From assembly GCF_001493375.1 (NCBI RefSeq), contig NZ_LN929896.1, positions 324,299 to 388,298 on the forward strand: 64,000 nt of DNA, in the 5' to 3' direction. The stretch comes from Streptomyces specialis (GTDB lineage Bacteria > Actinomycetota > Actinomycetes > Streptomycetales > Streptomycetaceae). Position 1 is the stretch's first letter. Each line of letters starts with the position of its first letter. The position numbers and the translations under genes were made by a program. The notes under the pieces are model-generated. The model saw only the letters and a list, made by a program, of their open reading frames with translations, was not told the origin of the DNA and did not search any database. Shown here one piece after another: positions 53,419 through 61,638 of the stretch.

Positions 53419-53436
53419 CCGGGCAGCGGTGCCCGG
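53419..53436. terminator. Possible terminator between lhr and clgR
   Basis: CCGGGCA-GCGG-TGCCCGG, 7-bp perfect stem with 4-nt loop between the two convergent genes. No U tract. Confidence 0.4.
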
Positions 53437-53459
53437 AGGCCGGGACGGAAGAGAACGGA

Positions 53460-53879
53460 TCAGGCGGCGACGACGTCGACGGCCTCGGCCGAAGCCTTGA
53501 TCGTCACGTGGTCGTCGGGACGGTGCGCGACGGACGTCACCCGCACCGGATTCAGCATGGCACGCTCGATGGGGCGCTCCCCCAGCGTCCGGCCGGGCGG
53601 GACGCCCAGGGACGGCACCGTGTCGCTCGCGGCGGACTGGGCCAGCTCCGCGAGAGCCAGCTCGTCGCTGACCTCCCGCAGCAGCTCCGACATCCGCAGA
53701 TCGAGTGCGTCGCAGATGGCGGCCAGCAGTTCGGAGGAGGCTTCCTTCTGCCCGCGTTCGACCTCGGAGAGGTATCCGAGGGAGACCCGGGCGGAGGAGG
53801 ACACTTCGCGCAGGGTGCGGCCCTGACGTTGGCGCTGCCGACGCAGCACGTCACCCAGCAGGCGACGGAGCAGGATCAT
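53460..53879 (-). CDS. clgR: XRE-family regulator ClgR
   Basis: 139 residues from ATG 53879 with GAGGGAG upstream. Helix-turn-helix: RRQRQRQGRTLREVSSSARVSLGYLSEVERGQKEASSELL (about 13-55), the ClgR signature (also called PopR-like). ClgR activates clpP1/clpC, lon and other protease genes in actinobacteria and ends in Ala-Ala, a degradation tag for ClpP; this protein ends VDVVAA. The C-terminal part is unlike other XRE proteins. It lies after cinA by 156 bp on the same strand. Confidence 0.88.
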   Translation of the reverse strand: MILLRRLLGDVLRRQRQRQGRTLREVSSSARVSLGYLSEVERGQKEASSELLAAICDALDLRMSELLREVSDELALAELAQSAASDTVPSLGVPPGRTLGERPIERAMLNPVRVTSVAHRPDDHVTIKASAEAVDVVAA

Positions 53880-54035
53880 CGGTGGCTCCCTCCTCGGACC
53901 GTTGGCCTCGCTTGCTTCATGCCCCACCGTACCGCCTCGGACTCCCACCGGGCGGGGAGCGATGTCTTGTTCACTCAGGGCTGCAAACATCCATCCTCTC
54001 CGTTCTGTTCCGTATCCTGCCCGCCGCCGCGGCCT

Positions 54036-54557
54036 TCAGGGTGCGTCCTCCACTCGGGGGAGGATCAGCTCGTCGCGCAGCAGGGCCAGCACGGCCCGAA
54101 CGGTGCCGGCCCGGATCGCAGCCCGGTCACCTCGAAGCATCAGCCGTTGAGCCACGACTTTCCCGGTTCCGGGCGCCGAAACCGCGATGTGCACGGTCCC
54201 GGGCTCTTTGCCGTCCTGCGGCTCCGGCCCGGCGACCCCCGTCGTGGCCGCTCCCCAGTCGGCGCCCAGCAGGTCACGGACGCCCACGGCGAGCTGCCGG
54301 GCGACCTCCGCGTCCACCGCTCCCCGCTCCTTGAGCAGGACCCCGTCCACGCCCAGCACGTCCCGTTTGATCTCCGTCGCGTAGGCGGTGACCGAGCCGC
54401 GGAACATCCGGGAGGCGCCCGGTGCCTCCGTGAGCTCCGCCGCCACCAGGCCGCCGGTCAGCGACTCCGCCACGGCCACCGACTGTCCGCGGGCCACCAG
54501 CAGCTCCATCACCTGCGCCGCCAGCGCCGGCTCGTCCGGTTCGCCCTTGCCACTCAT
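54036..54557 (-). CDS. CinA C-terminal-type nicotinamide-nucleotide amidase (PncC)
   Basis: 173 residues from ATG 54557, overlapping the pgsA stop by 4 bp. Only the CinA C-terminal domain is present: SVAVAESLTGGLVAAELTEAPGASRMFRGSVTAYATEIKRDVLGV, then ATTGVAGPEPQDGKEPGTVHIAV. Such stand-alone proteins deamidate nicotinamide mononucleotide in NAD recycling. Third gene of the coupled set rimO-pgsA-cinA. Confidence 0.93.
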   Translation of the reverse strand: MSGKGEPDEPALAAQVMELLVARGQSVAVAESLTGGLVAAELTEAPGASRMFRGSVTAYATEIKRDVLGVDGVLLKERGAVDAEVARQLAVGVRDLLGADWGAATTGVAGPEPQDGKEPGTVHIAVSAPGTGKVVAQRLMLRGDRAAIRAGTVRAVLALLRDELILPRVEDAP

Positions 54558-55207
54558 CGGGTGTCCCTCCCGGCCGTCCGCTCCCTGGCCAGCCCGGCCC
54601 GGCGGAGCACGACGGCCTGTCGTACGTAGTCGAGACCCGTCGCCACCGTGAGCACCACGGCCGCCGCCATCACCCACCAGCGCAGCGTGGCCAGGGGCCC
54701 GGTGAGCGACAGGATGTACATGCCCACGGCGATGCCCTGGGTCAGCGTCTTCATCTTCCCGCCGCGGCTGGCCGCAATCACGCCGTGCCGGATCACCCAG
54801 AACCGCATCAGCGTGATCCCCAGCTCCCGGGCGAGGATCACGACGGCCACCCACCACGGCAGGTCCGACAGCGCCGACAGACAGATCAGCGCGGCGCCCA
54901 TGATCGCCTTGTCGGCGATCGGGTCGGCGATCTTGCCGAAATCCGTGACCAGATTGCGCCGCCGGGCCAGCTCCCCGTCGAACAGGTCGGTGATCATGGC
55001 GACGGTGAACGCGGCCCACGCCAGAGAACGCCAGCCCGGATCGTGCCCTCCGTCCGCGAACATCAGCAGCACGAAGCCCGGCACCAGGAGCAGCCGCACC
55101 ATCGTGAGAATGTTCGCGATGTTCCACAAGCCGGGGGCCGCCGCCCGGGGAGCTGTCCTCCCGGCCAGCGGCCCCTTCCCGGTGGCCCGAGCCGGCATGT
55201 CCGTCAT
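54554..55207 (-). CDS. pgsA: CDP-diacylglycerol-glycerol-3-phosphate 3-phosphatidyltransferase
   Basis: 217 residues from ATG 55207, overlapping the rimO stop and the cinA start by 4 bp each. CDP-alcohol phosphotransferase motif DLFDGELARRRNLVTDFGKI followed by ADPIADK (D-x2-D-G-x2-A-R-x8-G-x3-D-x3-D), with four to six membrane segments. It makes phosphatidylglycerophosphate for the membrane. The C-terminus is basic. Confidence 0.95.
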   Translation of the reverse strand: MTDMPARATGKGPLAGRTAPRAAAPGLWNIANILTMVRLLLVPGFVLLMFADGGHDPGWRSLAWAAFTVAMITDLFDGELARRRNLVTDFGKIADPIADKAIMGAALICLSALSDLPWWVAVVILARELGITLMRFWVIRHGVIAASRGGKMKTLTQGIAVGMYILSLTGPLATLRWWVMAAAVVLTVATGLDYVRQAVVLRRAGLARERTAGRDTR

Positions 55208-56739
55208 CTTCCGGCCTCTGCCGCGGGCCCGCCGCCGGCAGGGGGCCGCACCACGGCGACCAGGTCCACGCCCCGGGCGGCGATGATCTCCACGTCGAGG
55301 AACTGCCCGACCCGCGGTTCCGCGCCGCCGTCCCGGCCGTGCCCGGCCGGGGGCTCGACGACGATGACGTGCCCGTCCGTCTCGGGCGCCTGGTGCGGCC
55401 CACGGCCCACGGCGAGCACCTCTCCCTCGGCTTCCTCGTCCGGATCGACCGATTCGATCAGTACCCGCGCGTGCTCGCCCACACGCTCCTCGGCGCGCTG
55501 CGTGATCAGCTCCTCGGCGAGCCCGGAGACGCGGGCCAGCCGCTCCGCGATCAGCTCGGGGTCGTGCTTGTCCCCGTACCCGGCGGCCTCGGTGCCCTCC
55601 TCGTCCGAGTAGCCGAAGACGCCGATGGCGTCCAGCCGCGCCTCGGTGAGGAAGCGCTCCAGCTCGGCGAGATCGGCCTCGGTCTCGCCGGGGAAGCCGA
55701 CGATGAAGTTCGACCGGACCCCGGCCAGCGGCGCCTTGCCGCGGATGGTGGCGAGCAGGTCCAGGAACCGGTCGGTGTCACCGAAACGCCGCATCGCGCG
55801 CAGCACGGCCGGCGCGGAGTGCTGGAAGGACAGGTCGAAGTAGGGCGCGACCTTCTCGGTGCCGGTGAGCACGTCGATCAGCCCGGGCCGCATCTCGGCC
55901 GGCTGGAGGTAGCTCACCCGGATCCGCTCCAGCCCGTCCACGGCGGCCAGTTCGGGCAGGAGGGTCTCCAGCAGGCGGATGTCGCCGAGGTCCTTGCCGT
56001 ACGAGGTGTTGTTCTCGGAGACCAGCATGATCTCCTTGACGCCCTCCCCGGCCAGCCAGCGCGCCTCCGCCAGGACATCGGCCGGGCGCCGGGAGACGAA
56101 CGAGCCCCGGAAGGACGGGATGGCGCAGAAGGTGCACCGCCGGTCGCAACCGGAGGCCAGCTTGACCGAGGCGACCGGTCCGCCGCCCAGCCGTCGCCGC
56201 AGGGGGGCGCGCGGCCCGGAGGCGGGCGCCACCCCGGCGGGCAGGTCGGTGATCGTGCCGTGGCCGGGCAGGGCGACGTCCGCGTTCTGCCGGTCGGCCG
56301 GGCTGAGGGGCAGCAGCTTGCGCCGGTCGCGCGGTATGTGAGGGGCGTGGACGCCCCCGGACAGGATGGTCCGCAGCCGGGTGGAGATGTCCGCGTAGTC
56401 GTCGAAGCCGAGGACGGCGTCCGCCTCGGGGAGCGCGTCGGCCAGCTCCTTGCCGTACCGCTCCGCCATGCAGCCGACGGCCACCACGGCGCGGGTCCGC
56501 CCGCCGTCGCTCCCGGCCGCCGCGCTCTTCAGCGCGCCGGCCTCCAGCAGGGCGTCGACCGAGTCCTTCTTGGCGGCGTCCACGAAGCCGCACGTGTTGA
56601 CGACGGCCACCTCGGCGTCCGAGGCGTCGTCCACCAGCTCCCAGCCGTCCGCGGCCAGCCGCCCGGCGAGCTCCTCGGAGTCCACTTCATTACGGGCGCA
56701 ACCAAGGGTGACCAGGGCAACGGTACGGCGTTCGGACAT
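55204..56739 (-). CDS. rimO: Ribosomal protein S12 methylthiotransferase RimO
   Basis: 511 residues from ATG 56739. It adds a methylthio group to Asp of ribosomal protein S12. UPF0004 domain: TLGCARNEVDSEELAG, VVNTCGFVDAAKKDS, VGCMAERYGKEL with three Cys; radical-SAM motif ASGCDRRCTFCAIPSFRGSF; C-terminal TRAM domain. GCARNEVDS distinguishes RimO from MiaB. An insert after the UPF0004 domain (GTITDLPAGVAPASGPRAPL) is typical for actinobacteria. First gene of the rimO-pgsA-cinA unit. Confidence 0.95.
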   Translation of the reverse strand: MSERRTVALVTLGCARNEVDSEELAGRLAADGWELVDDASDAEVAVVNTCGFVDAAKKDSVDALLEAGALKSAAAGSDGGRTRAVVAVGCMAERYGKELADALPEADAVLGFDDYADISTRLRTILSGGVHAPHIPRDRRKLLPLSPADRQNADVALPGHGTITDLPAGVAPASGPRAPLRRRLGGGPVASVKLASGCDRRCTFCAIPSFRGSFVSRRPADVLAEARWLAGEGVKEIMLVSENNTSYGKDLGDIRLLETLLPELAAVDGLERIRVSYLQPAEMRPGLIDVLTGTEKVAPYFDLSFQHSAPAVLRAMRRFGDTDRFLDLLATIRGKAPLAGVRSNFIVGFPGETEADLAELERFLTEARLDAIGVFGYSDEEGTEAAGYGDKHDPELIAERLARVSGLAEELITQRAEERVGEHARVLIESVDPDEEAEGEVLAVGRGPHQAPETDGHVIVVEPPAGHGRDGGAEPRVGQFLDVEIIAARGVDLVAVVRPPAGGGPAAEAGR

Positions 56740-56818
56740 GACCTCAGCCTACTTCGTCCGGCGAGGCCCGCCCGCCCGGGCCGGAGGGGCCCCGGCGGGC
56801 GGGCGGCCGGAACCTCCG

Positions 56819-57628
56819 TCAGCCCTGCTCGGGGTCGCCCGGGGTGTAGGTCAGCCGCTGCACCTGACCCATCTCGAAGACGTCCTCGATCTGCCTGCCG
56901 TTGACGTGGAGCTGGACGGCCCCAGCGTTGCCGAGCACCAGATCGATCTGCTCGTCGTCGGTGAACGTCTCGGAGTCACCCTCCTGGAGGACATCCTCGA
57001 AGAGCACCCGGCCGTTGCTGTCCTTGGCCGAGATCCAGCTCGACCCCTCCCCGGCCGTGACCTTGACGGTCACCTTGTCGGCCGGGACGGCGGCGACCGC
57101 GCTCTCCGACGGCTCGGAGGTCGGCTCGTCGCGGGGCTCGTCGGCGTTGCCCGTGCGCTCCGGCGCGGGCTCGTCCGTCTGGCCGCCCTCGGCGACCGTG
57201 CCGGAGCCGCCCTCGCCGCCGCCACCGCTGAAGAAGGTGAACCCGACGAAGCCGATCACGGCGACGATCGCGGCCACCATGGCCGCCGTCCAGTTCGGCC
57301 GGCGCGGCTCGGGCCGGATCCGCTCGGCCTCGAAGAGCGGCCCGGACGACAGGGGCGGCGGCTCGGTGCCCTGCTGGGCGTTGAAGATGTCGATCAGCTC
57401 GTTCGCGTCCGCACCCACCGCTCGCGCAAGCGTGCGAATATGCCCGCGTGCGTACACGTCGCCGCCGCAGCGCGAGAAGTCGTCCTGCTCGATGGCATGG
57501 ACGATGGGAACGCGCACGCGCGTGGACGAACTGACCTCGTCCACGGTGAGCTTTGCGTCGAGGCGCGCCTGCTGGAGGATTCGACCGACGGAAGGCCGGT
57601 CCTTGGCGGAGAAGTTGCCGATGGACAC
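56819..57628 (-). CDS. RodZ-like helix-turn-helix membrane protein (DUF4115)
   Basis: 269 residues. N-terminal HTH_25 domain (SVGRILQQARLDAKLTVDEVSSSTRVRVPIVHAIEQDDFSRCGG, about 13-57, then YARGHIRTLARAVG), linker, one membrane segment (AAMVAAIVAVIGFVGFTFF, about 114-133), acidic Thr/Glu/Pro-rich extracytoplasmic linker, and a C-terminal beta domain (KVTVKVTAGEGSSWISAKDSNGRVLFEDVL). RodZ links MreB to the wall machinery. The distance between rimO and ftsK is characteristic. Start ATG 57628. Confidence 0.88.
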   Translation of the reverse strand: MSIGNFSAKDRPSVGRILQQARLDAKLTVDEVSSSTRVRVPIVHAIEQDDFSRCGGDVYARGHIRTLARAVGADANELIDIFNAQQGTEPPPLSSGPLFEAERIRPEPRRPNWTAAMVAAIVAVIGFVGFTFFSGGGGEGGSGTVAEGGQTDEPAPERTGNADEPRDEPTSEPSESAVAAVPADKVTVKVTAGEGSSWISAKDSNGRVLFEDVLQEGDSETFTDDEQIDLVLGNAGAVQLHVNGRQIEDVFEMGQVQRLTYTPGDPEQG

Positions 57629-57750
57629 GGGGGCGCCTTTCGAGCGTGAAGCCGCGTGCTGTGCTTATAAGTCTAGGGGTGCGGCGAAGAGAACGGGCAA
57701 CCGGGCCGAGGGCGTTTGTCCGCCAACGGGATGGCCGTCCTTCGGGTGAC

Positions 57751-60477
57751 CTACGGGAGAGTCTCCCCCCGGATCAGTGCCAGCACTCCATCCAATTCGT
57801 CGGGCTTGACCAGCACATCCCTCGCCTTGGAGCCCTCACTCGGCCCGACCACGCCCCGCGACTCCATCAGATCCATCAGCCGTCCGGCCTTCGCGAAGCC
57901 GACCCGCAGTTTGCGCTGGAGCATGGACGTGGAGCCGAACTGGGTGGACACCACCAGCTCCGCCGCCTGGCACAGCAGATCGAGATCGTCCCCGATCTCC
58001 TCGTCGATCTCCTTCTTCTTCCCGGACGAGACGGTGACGTCGTCGCGGAAGACGGGGGCCATCTGTGCCTTGCAGTGCTCCACGACGGCCGCCACCTCCT
58101 CCTCGGTGACGAACGCGCCCTGCATACGGACCGGCTTGTTGGCGCCCATCGGGAGGAACAGCCCGTCGCCCTTGCCGATGAGCTTCTCGGCGCCCTGCTG
58201 ATCGAGGATCACCCGGCTGTCGGCGAGGGAGGAGGTGGCGAAGGCGAGACGGGAGGGCACGTTCGCCTTGATCAGGCCGGTGACGACGTCCACGCTCGGC
58301 CGCTGGGTGGCGAGCACCAGATGGATGCCCGCGGCCCGCGCCAACTGGGTGATGCGCACGATGGCGTCCTCGACGTCGCGCGGCGCGACCATCATCAGGT
58401 CGGCCAGCTCGTCCACGATCACCAGCAGATACGGGTAGGGCACCAGCTCCCGCTCGCTGCCCGGCGGCGGACTGGCCTTGCCGGACCGCACGGCGGCGTT
58501 GAAGTCGTCGATGTGCCGGTACCCGTAGGCCGCCAGATCGTCGTACCGCAGATCCATCTCCCGCACCACCCACTGGAGGGCCTCGGCCGCGCGCTTGGGG
58601 TTGGTGATGATGGGAGTGATGAGGTGCGGGATGCCCTCGTACGCCGTCAGCTCCACCCGTTTGGGGTCGACGAGCACCAGCCGGACGTCCTCCGGCGTGG
58701 CGCGCATCATCACCGAGGTGATCAGGCAGTTGACGCAGCTCGACTTGCCGGACCCGGTGGCTCCGGCCACCAGCATGTGCGGCATGCGCGCCAGGTTGGC
58801 CATCACGAAGCCGCCCTCGACGTCCTTGCCGAGGCCGACCATCAGCGGATGGTCGTCGCCCACCGCGTCGGCCATGCGCAGCACGTCCCCGAGGTTGACC
58901 ATCTCGCGGTCGCTGTTGGGGATCTCGATGCCGACCGCGGACTTCCCCGGGATGGGGCTGATGATGCGGATGTCGGGGCTGGCCACCGCGTAGGCGATGT
59001 TCTTGGCCAGAGCGGTGATCTTCTCGACCTTCACGGCCGGGCCGAGTTCCACCTCGTACCGGGTGACGGTCGGGCCGCGAGTGAAGCCGGTGACCCGGGC
59101 GTCCACCTTGAACTCGGAGAACACATTGGTCAGCGACTCGACGACCGCGTCGTTGGCGGGACTGCGGGAACGGCCGGGGCCGCCGCGGTTCAGCAGGTCG
59201 AGGCCGGGCAGCGCGTACGTGATGTCGCCGGACAACTGGAGCTGCTCGGCGCGCGGGGGCAGCGGATCGGCCGGCTCGGGAGCGGACTTGGTCAGGTCCG
59301 GCACACCGCTCCCGGTCCCGCGACGGGCCGGGGCGGGCGCGGGCACCGCGGCCGGGGCGTCCGGCGCCGGCGGCTCGTCGTCCGGCTCGGGCACCGGTGG
59401 GGGGCCGGCGCCGCGGCCGGTGACCACGCGGCTGGTGAGGTCGGCGACCAGCGGCGAGGGCTCGACGCCGTGCAGCACGGCGCCGGCCAGCGCCGCCGCC
59501 GCGGCGGCGGCCACGTCGACCGGGTCGTCGCCACGCGGCCCGCCGCGCCGGGACGTGCGGCGGGCGGGGCGGCGGGCGCCCGGGGCCGCACGCTCGACCG
59601 GGCGGGCCAGGGGCGGTCCGTACGCCCCGTCGTCCCCGCCGTCGTACCCGTCCGGGTCCCCGTGGTCCGGGGGCATGTCGTGGCGGTGCCGGGGCAGCAG
59701 CTCGGTCTCGTCGCCCAGCTCGGCACCGGCCAGCAGCCCGAGCCGGATGGCTCCCTGGCGCAGCCGGCGCGGAATGCTGGCCACCGGGGTGGCGGTGACG
59801 ACCAGGAACCCGAAGAGGGTCAGCAGCGTCAGCAGGGCGACGGCGAGCGGCTCCCCCACCAACAGGATCAGGGGGCGCGAAGCGGCCCAGCCCAGCAGCC
59901 CGCCGGTGTCGCGCAACGCCTGCGCGCCCTCGCTGCGCCCCGGGGCGCCCGTGGCGATGTGGACGAGCCCGAGCACGCCCACCAGCAGCGCGCTGAGCCC
60001 GATGACGATGCGGCCGTTGGCGTCCTGCTGCTCCGGGTGCCGGACGAGCCGGACCGCGATGAAGCCGATGACCAGCGGGAAGACGATGTCGAGACGGCCC
60101 AGGACGCCGGTGACCAGCATGGTGACGAGTTCCCCCACCGGGCCCTGGAGGTTGGACCAGGTGCCGGCGGCGGCCACCAGGGCGAGGCCGAACAGCAGCA
60201 GCGCCTGCCCGTCCTTGCGGTGCGCGGGGTCGAGCCCCTTCGCACCGCGCCCTATGCCCCGCAGCAGCGCCCCCAGCGGGTGCGCGATGCCCAGCCACAG
60301 GCCCCGGACGAGGCGAAACACCACGTTGGGCGGCGGCGCGGGCTTCTTCGCCGGAGCCGGGGCCTTCCTGGCCGCGGCCTTCTTCGCGGGCGCCTTCTTG
60401 GCGGGCGCCTTCCGTGCTCCCCCGCCGCCCCCGGCGCGCGCGCTCGGGGAACCCTTGCCGGACGTACCTGAGGCCAT
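57751..60477 (-). CDS. ftsK: DNA translocase FtsK/SpoIIIE family
   Basis: 908 residues from ATG 60477. N-terminus of Lys/Ala/Pro repeats (APAKKAPAKKAAARKAP), then four membrane segments (about 65-210), a long Pro/Arg/Asp-rich linker, and the motor: Walker A AGATGSGKSSCVNCL, Walker B YLLVIVDELADLMM, and VLATQRPSVDVVTG. The gamma domain with winged helix (LCQAAELVVSTQFGSTSMLQRKLRVGFAKAGRLMD) recognises polar sequences. It pumps chromosomes through septa during sporulation and division. Lies 93 bp upstream of nothing but osaB; same strand as osaB and rodZ-like. Confidence 0.96.
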   Translation of the reverse strand: MASGTSGKGSPSARAGGGGGARKAPAKKAPAKKAAARKAPAPAKKPAPPPNVVFRLVRGLWLGIAHPLGALLRGIGRGAKGLDPAHRKDGQALLLFGLALVAAAGTWSNLQGPVGELVTMLVTGVLGRLDIVFPLVIGFIAVRLVRHPEQQDANGRIVIGLSALLVGVLGLVHIATGAPGRSEGAQALRDTGGLLGWAASRPLILLVGEPLAVALLTLLTLFGFLVVTATPVASIPRRLRQGAIRLGLLAGAELGDETELLPRHRHDMPPDHGDPDGYDGGDDGAYGPPLARPVERAAPGARRPARRTSRRGGPRGDDPVDVAAAAAAALAGAVLHGVEPSPLVADLTSRVVTGRGAGPPPVPEPDDEPPAPDAPAAVPAPAPARRGTGSGVPDLTKSAPEPADPLPPRAEQLQLSGDITYALPGLDLLNRGGPGRSRSPANDAVVESLTNVFSEFKVDARVTGFTRGPTVTRYEVELGPAVKVEKITALAKNIAYAVASPDIRIISPIPGKSAVGIEIPNSDREMVNLGDVLRMADAVGDDHPLMVGLGKDVEGGFVMANLARMPHMLVAGATGSGKSSCVNCLITSVMMRATPEDVRLVLVDPKRVELTAYEGIPHLITPIITNPKRAAEALQWVVREMDLRYDDLAAYGYRHIDDFNAAVRSGKASPPPGSERELVPYPYLLVIVDELADLMMVAPRDVEDAIVRITQLARAAGIHLVLATQRPSVDVVTGLIKANVPSRLAFATSSLADSRVILDQQGAEKLIGKGDGLFLPMGANKPVRMQGAFVTEEEVAAVVEHCKAQMAPVFRDDVTVSSGKKKEIDEEIGDDLDLLCQAAELVVSTQFGSTSMLQRKLRVGFAKAGRLMDLMESRGVVGPSEGSKARDVLVKPDELDGVLALIRGETLP

Positions 60478-60570
60478 GAGGTGAGGTTACCGGTGCTGCT
60501 GGGCCCGGGCACGGATCGTGTGCCGTCCGACGGCTCCCACGTCCATGCCCCCGCCCCTCGCGTCCGGCCG

Positions 60571-61248
60571 TCAGCCCGGCTGCGACTCCACGGACTTGGG
60601 CTCGGCCGCGCCCGGCTGGAGCGCGTCGAGCGCCCTGCGCAGCCCGGACAGCTTCCGCTCCAGGTGGGCGGCGGTGGAGACCGCGGGTCCGCCACCGGAC
60701 TCGGCCAGCTCCTTGGTCAGAACCTCGGCCTGCTCCTCGACGGCGGCCAGCCGCGCGGACAGCTCGGGCAGCAGCCCGCCGGCGCCCCGCTCGGAGTCGG
60801 CGGTGGCCTGGCCGCCCTCCAGCTCACGGCGCAGCAGGGCGGCCTGCTCGCGCAGTTGCATGTTCTTCATGTGCAACTCGACGAACACCGAGACCTTGGC
60901 CCGCAGCACCCACGGGTCGAAGGGCTTCGAGATGTAGTCCACGGCCCCGGCCGCGTAGCCCCGGAAAGTGTGGTGCGGGCCGTGGTTGATGGCCGTGAGG
61001 AAGATGATGGGAATGTCCCGCGTCCGCTCGCGCCGCTTGATGTGGGCAGCCGTCTCGAAGCCGTCCATCCCCGGCATCTGGACGTCGAGCAGGATCACCG
61101 CGAAGTCTTCTGTGAGCAGCGCCTTGAGCGCTTCCTCCCCTGACGATGCCCGGACCAGCGTCTGATCGAGCGCCGAGAGAATCGCTTCGAGCGCCAGCAG
61201 ATTCTCGGGCCGGTCATCGACCAGGAGGATCTTGGCCTTCTGCACCAT
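60571..61248 (-). CDS. osaB: Response regulator of OsaB type
   Basis: 225 residues from ATG 61248 (GGAGGACC upstream). Receiver domain KILLVDDRPENLLALEAILS, phospho-acceptor Asp in VILLDVQMPGMDGFETA, LTAINHG and YISKPFDPWVLRAKV. The C-terminal half is a coiled coil (LRREQAALLRREL-like, then AELSARLAAVEEQAEVLTKEL) with no DNA-binding domain, so it works by protein contact. With the hybrid kinase just upstream it matches the OsaA/OsaB pair needed for osmoadaptation in Streptomyces coelicolor (from memory). Confidence 0.85.
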   Translation of the reverse strand: MVQKAKILLVDDRPENLLALEAILSALDQTLVRASSGEEALKALLTEDFAVILLDVQMPGMDGFETAAHIKRRERTRDIPIIFLTAINHGPHHTFRGYAAGAVDYISKPFDPWVLRAKVSVFVELHMKNMQLREQAALLRRELEGGQATADSERGAGGLLPELSARLAAVEEQAEVLTKELAESGGGPAVSTAAHLERKLSGLRRALDALQPGAAEPKSVESQPG

Positions 61249-61638
61249 GGCCGGTCCTCCTTGCCCCTGCGGCGCGGCTCGGCGCCGCCGTCGTGGACGG
61301 CGTCTGCACGCCGTCCGGTCCTGTGCCGGACATGTTGGCATCAACCCCGGCACCATGGCCAGCGAGCCCGGGCCGCTCACGCGACCGTGCCCGATGGCCT
61401 CCGACGGGCCCTCGCCTCATCGCGAGAAACCGAAGACTCTCCGGCCTGACCCCCGCCACGCCGTAAAACATTCCGCCCGCTCGTCCAGCGGTCGGCAGCG
61501 CGGCGCGAACGGTGATCATCGCATCGCGCTGCGTCACGATACCACGCACCCCAGGCCCCGGCGAACTACGTTGTACGCACGGGGAGAACGACTTGGACGG
61601 CCCGGAAGTTCCGTTCCCCGGGCGGCTCGTGCCGCAGA
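61249..61638. other. 390-bp gap between osaA and osaB
   Basis: No credible gene. The osaB ribosome binding site lies at its end nearest 61248. Some sequence near 61550-61600 is less GC-rich and could hold an osaB promoter, but no convincing -35/-10 pair is seen. No hairpin comparable to a terminator was recognised. Confidence 0.5.
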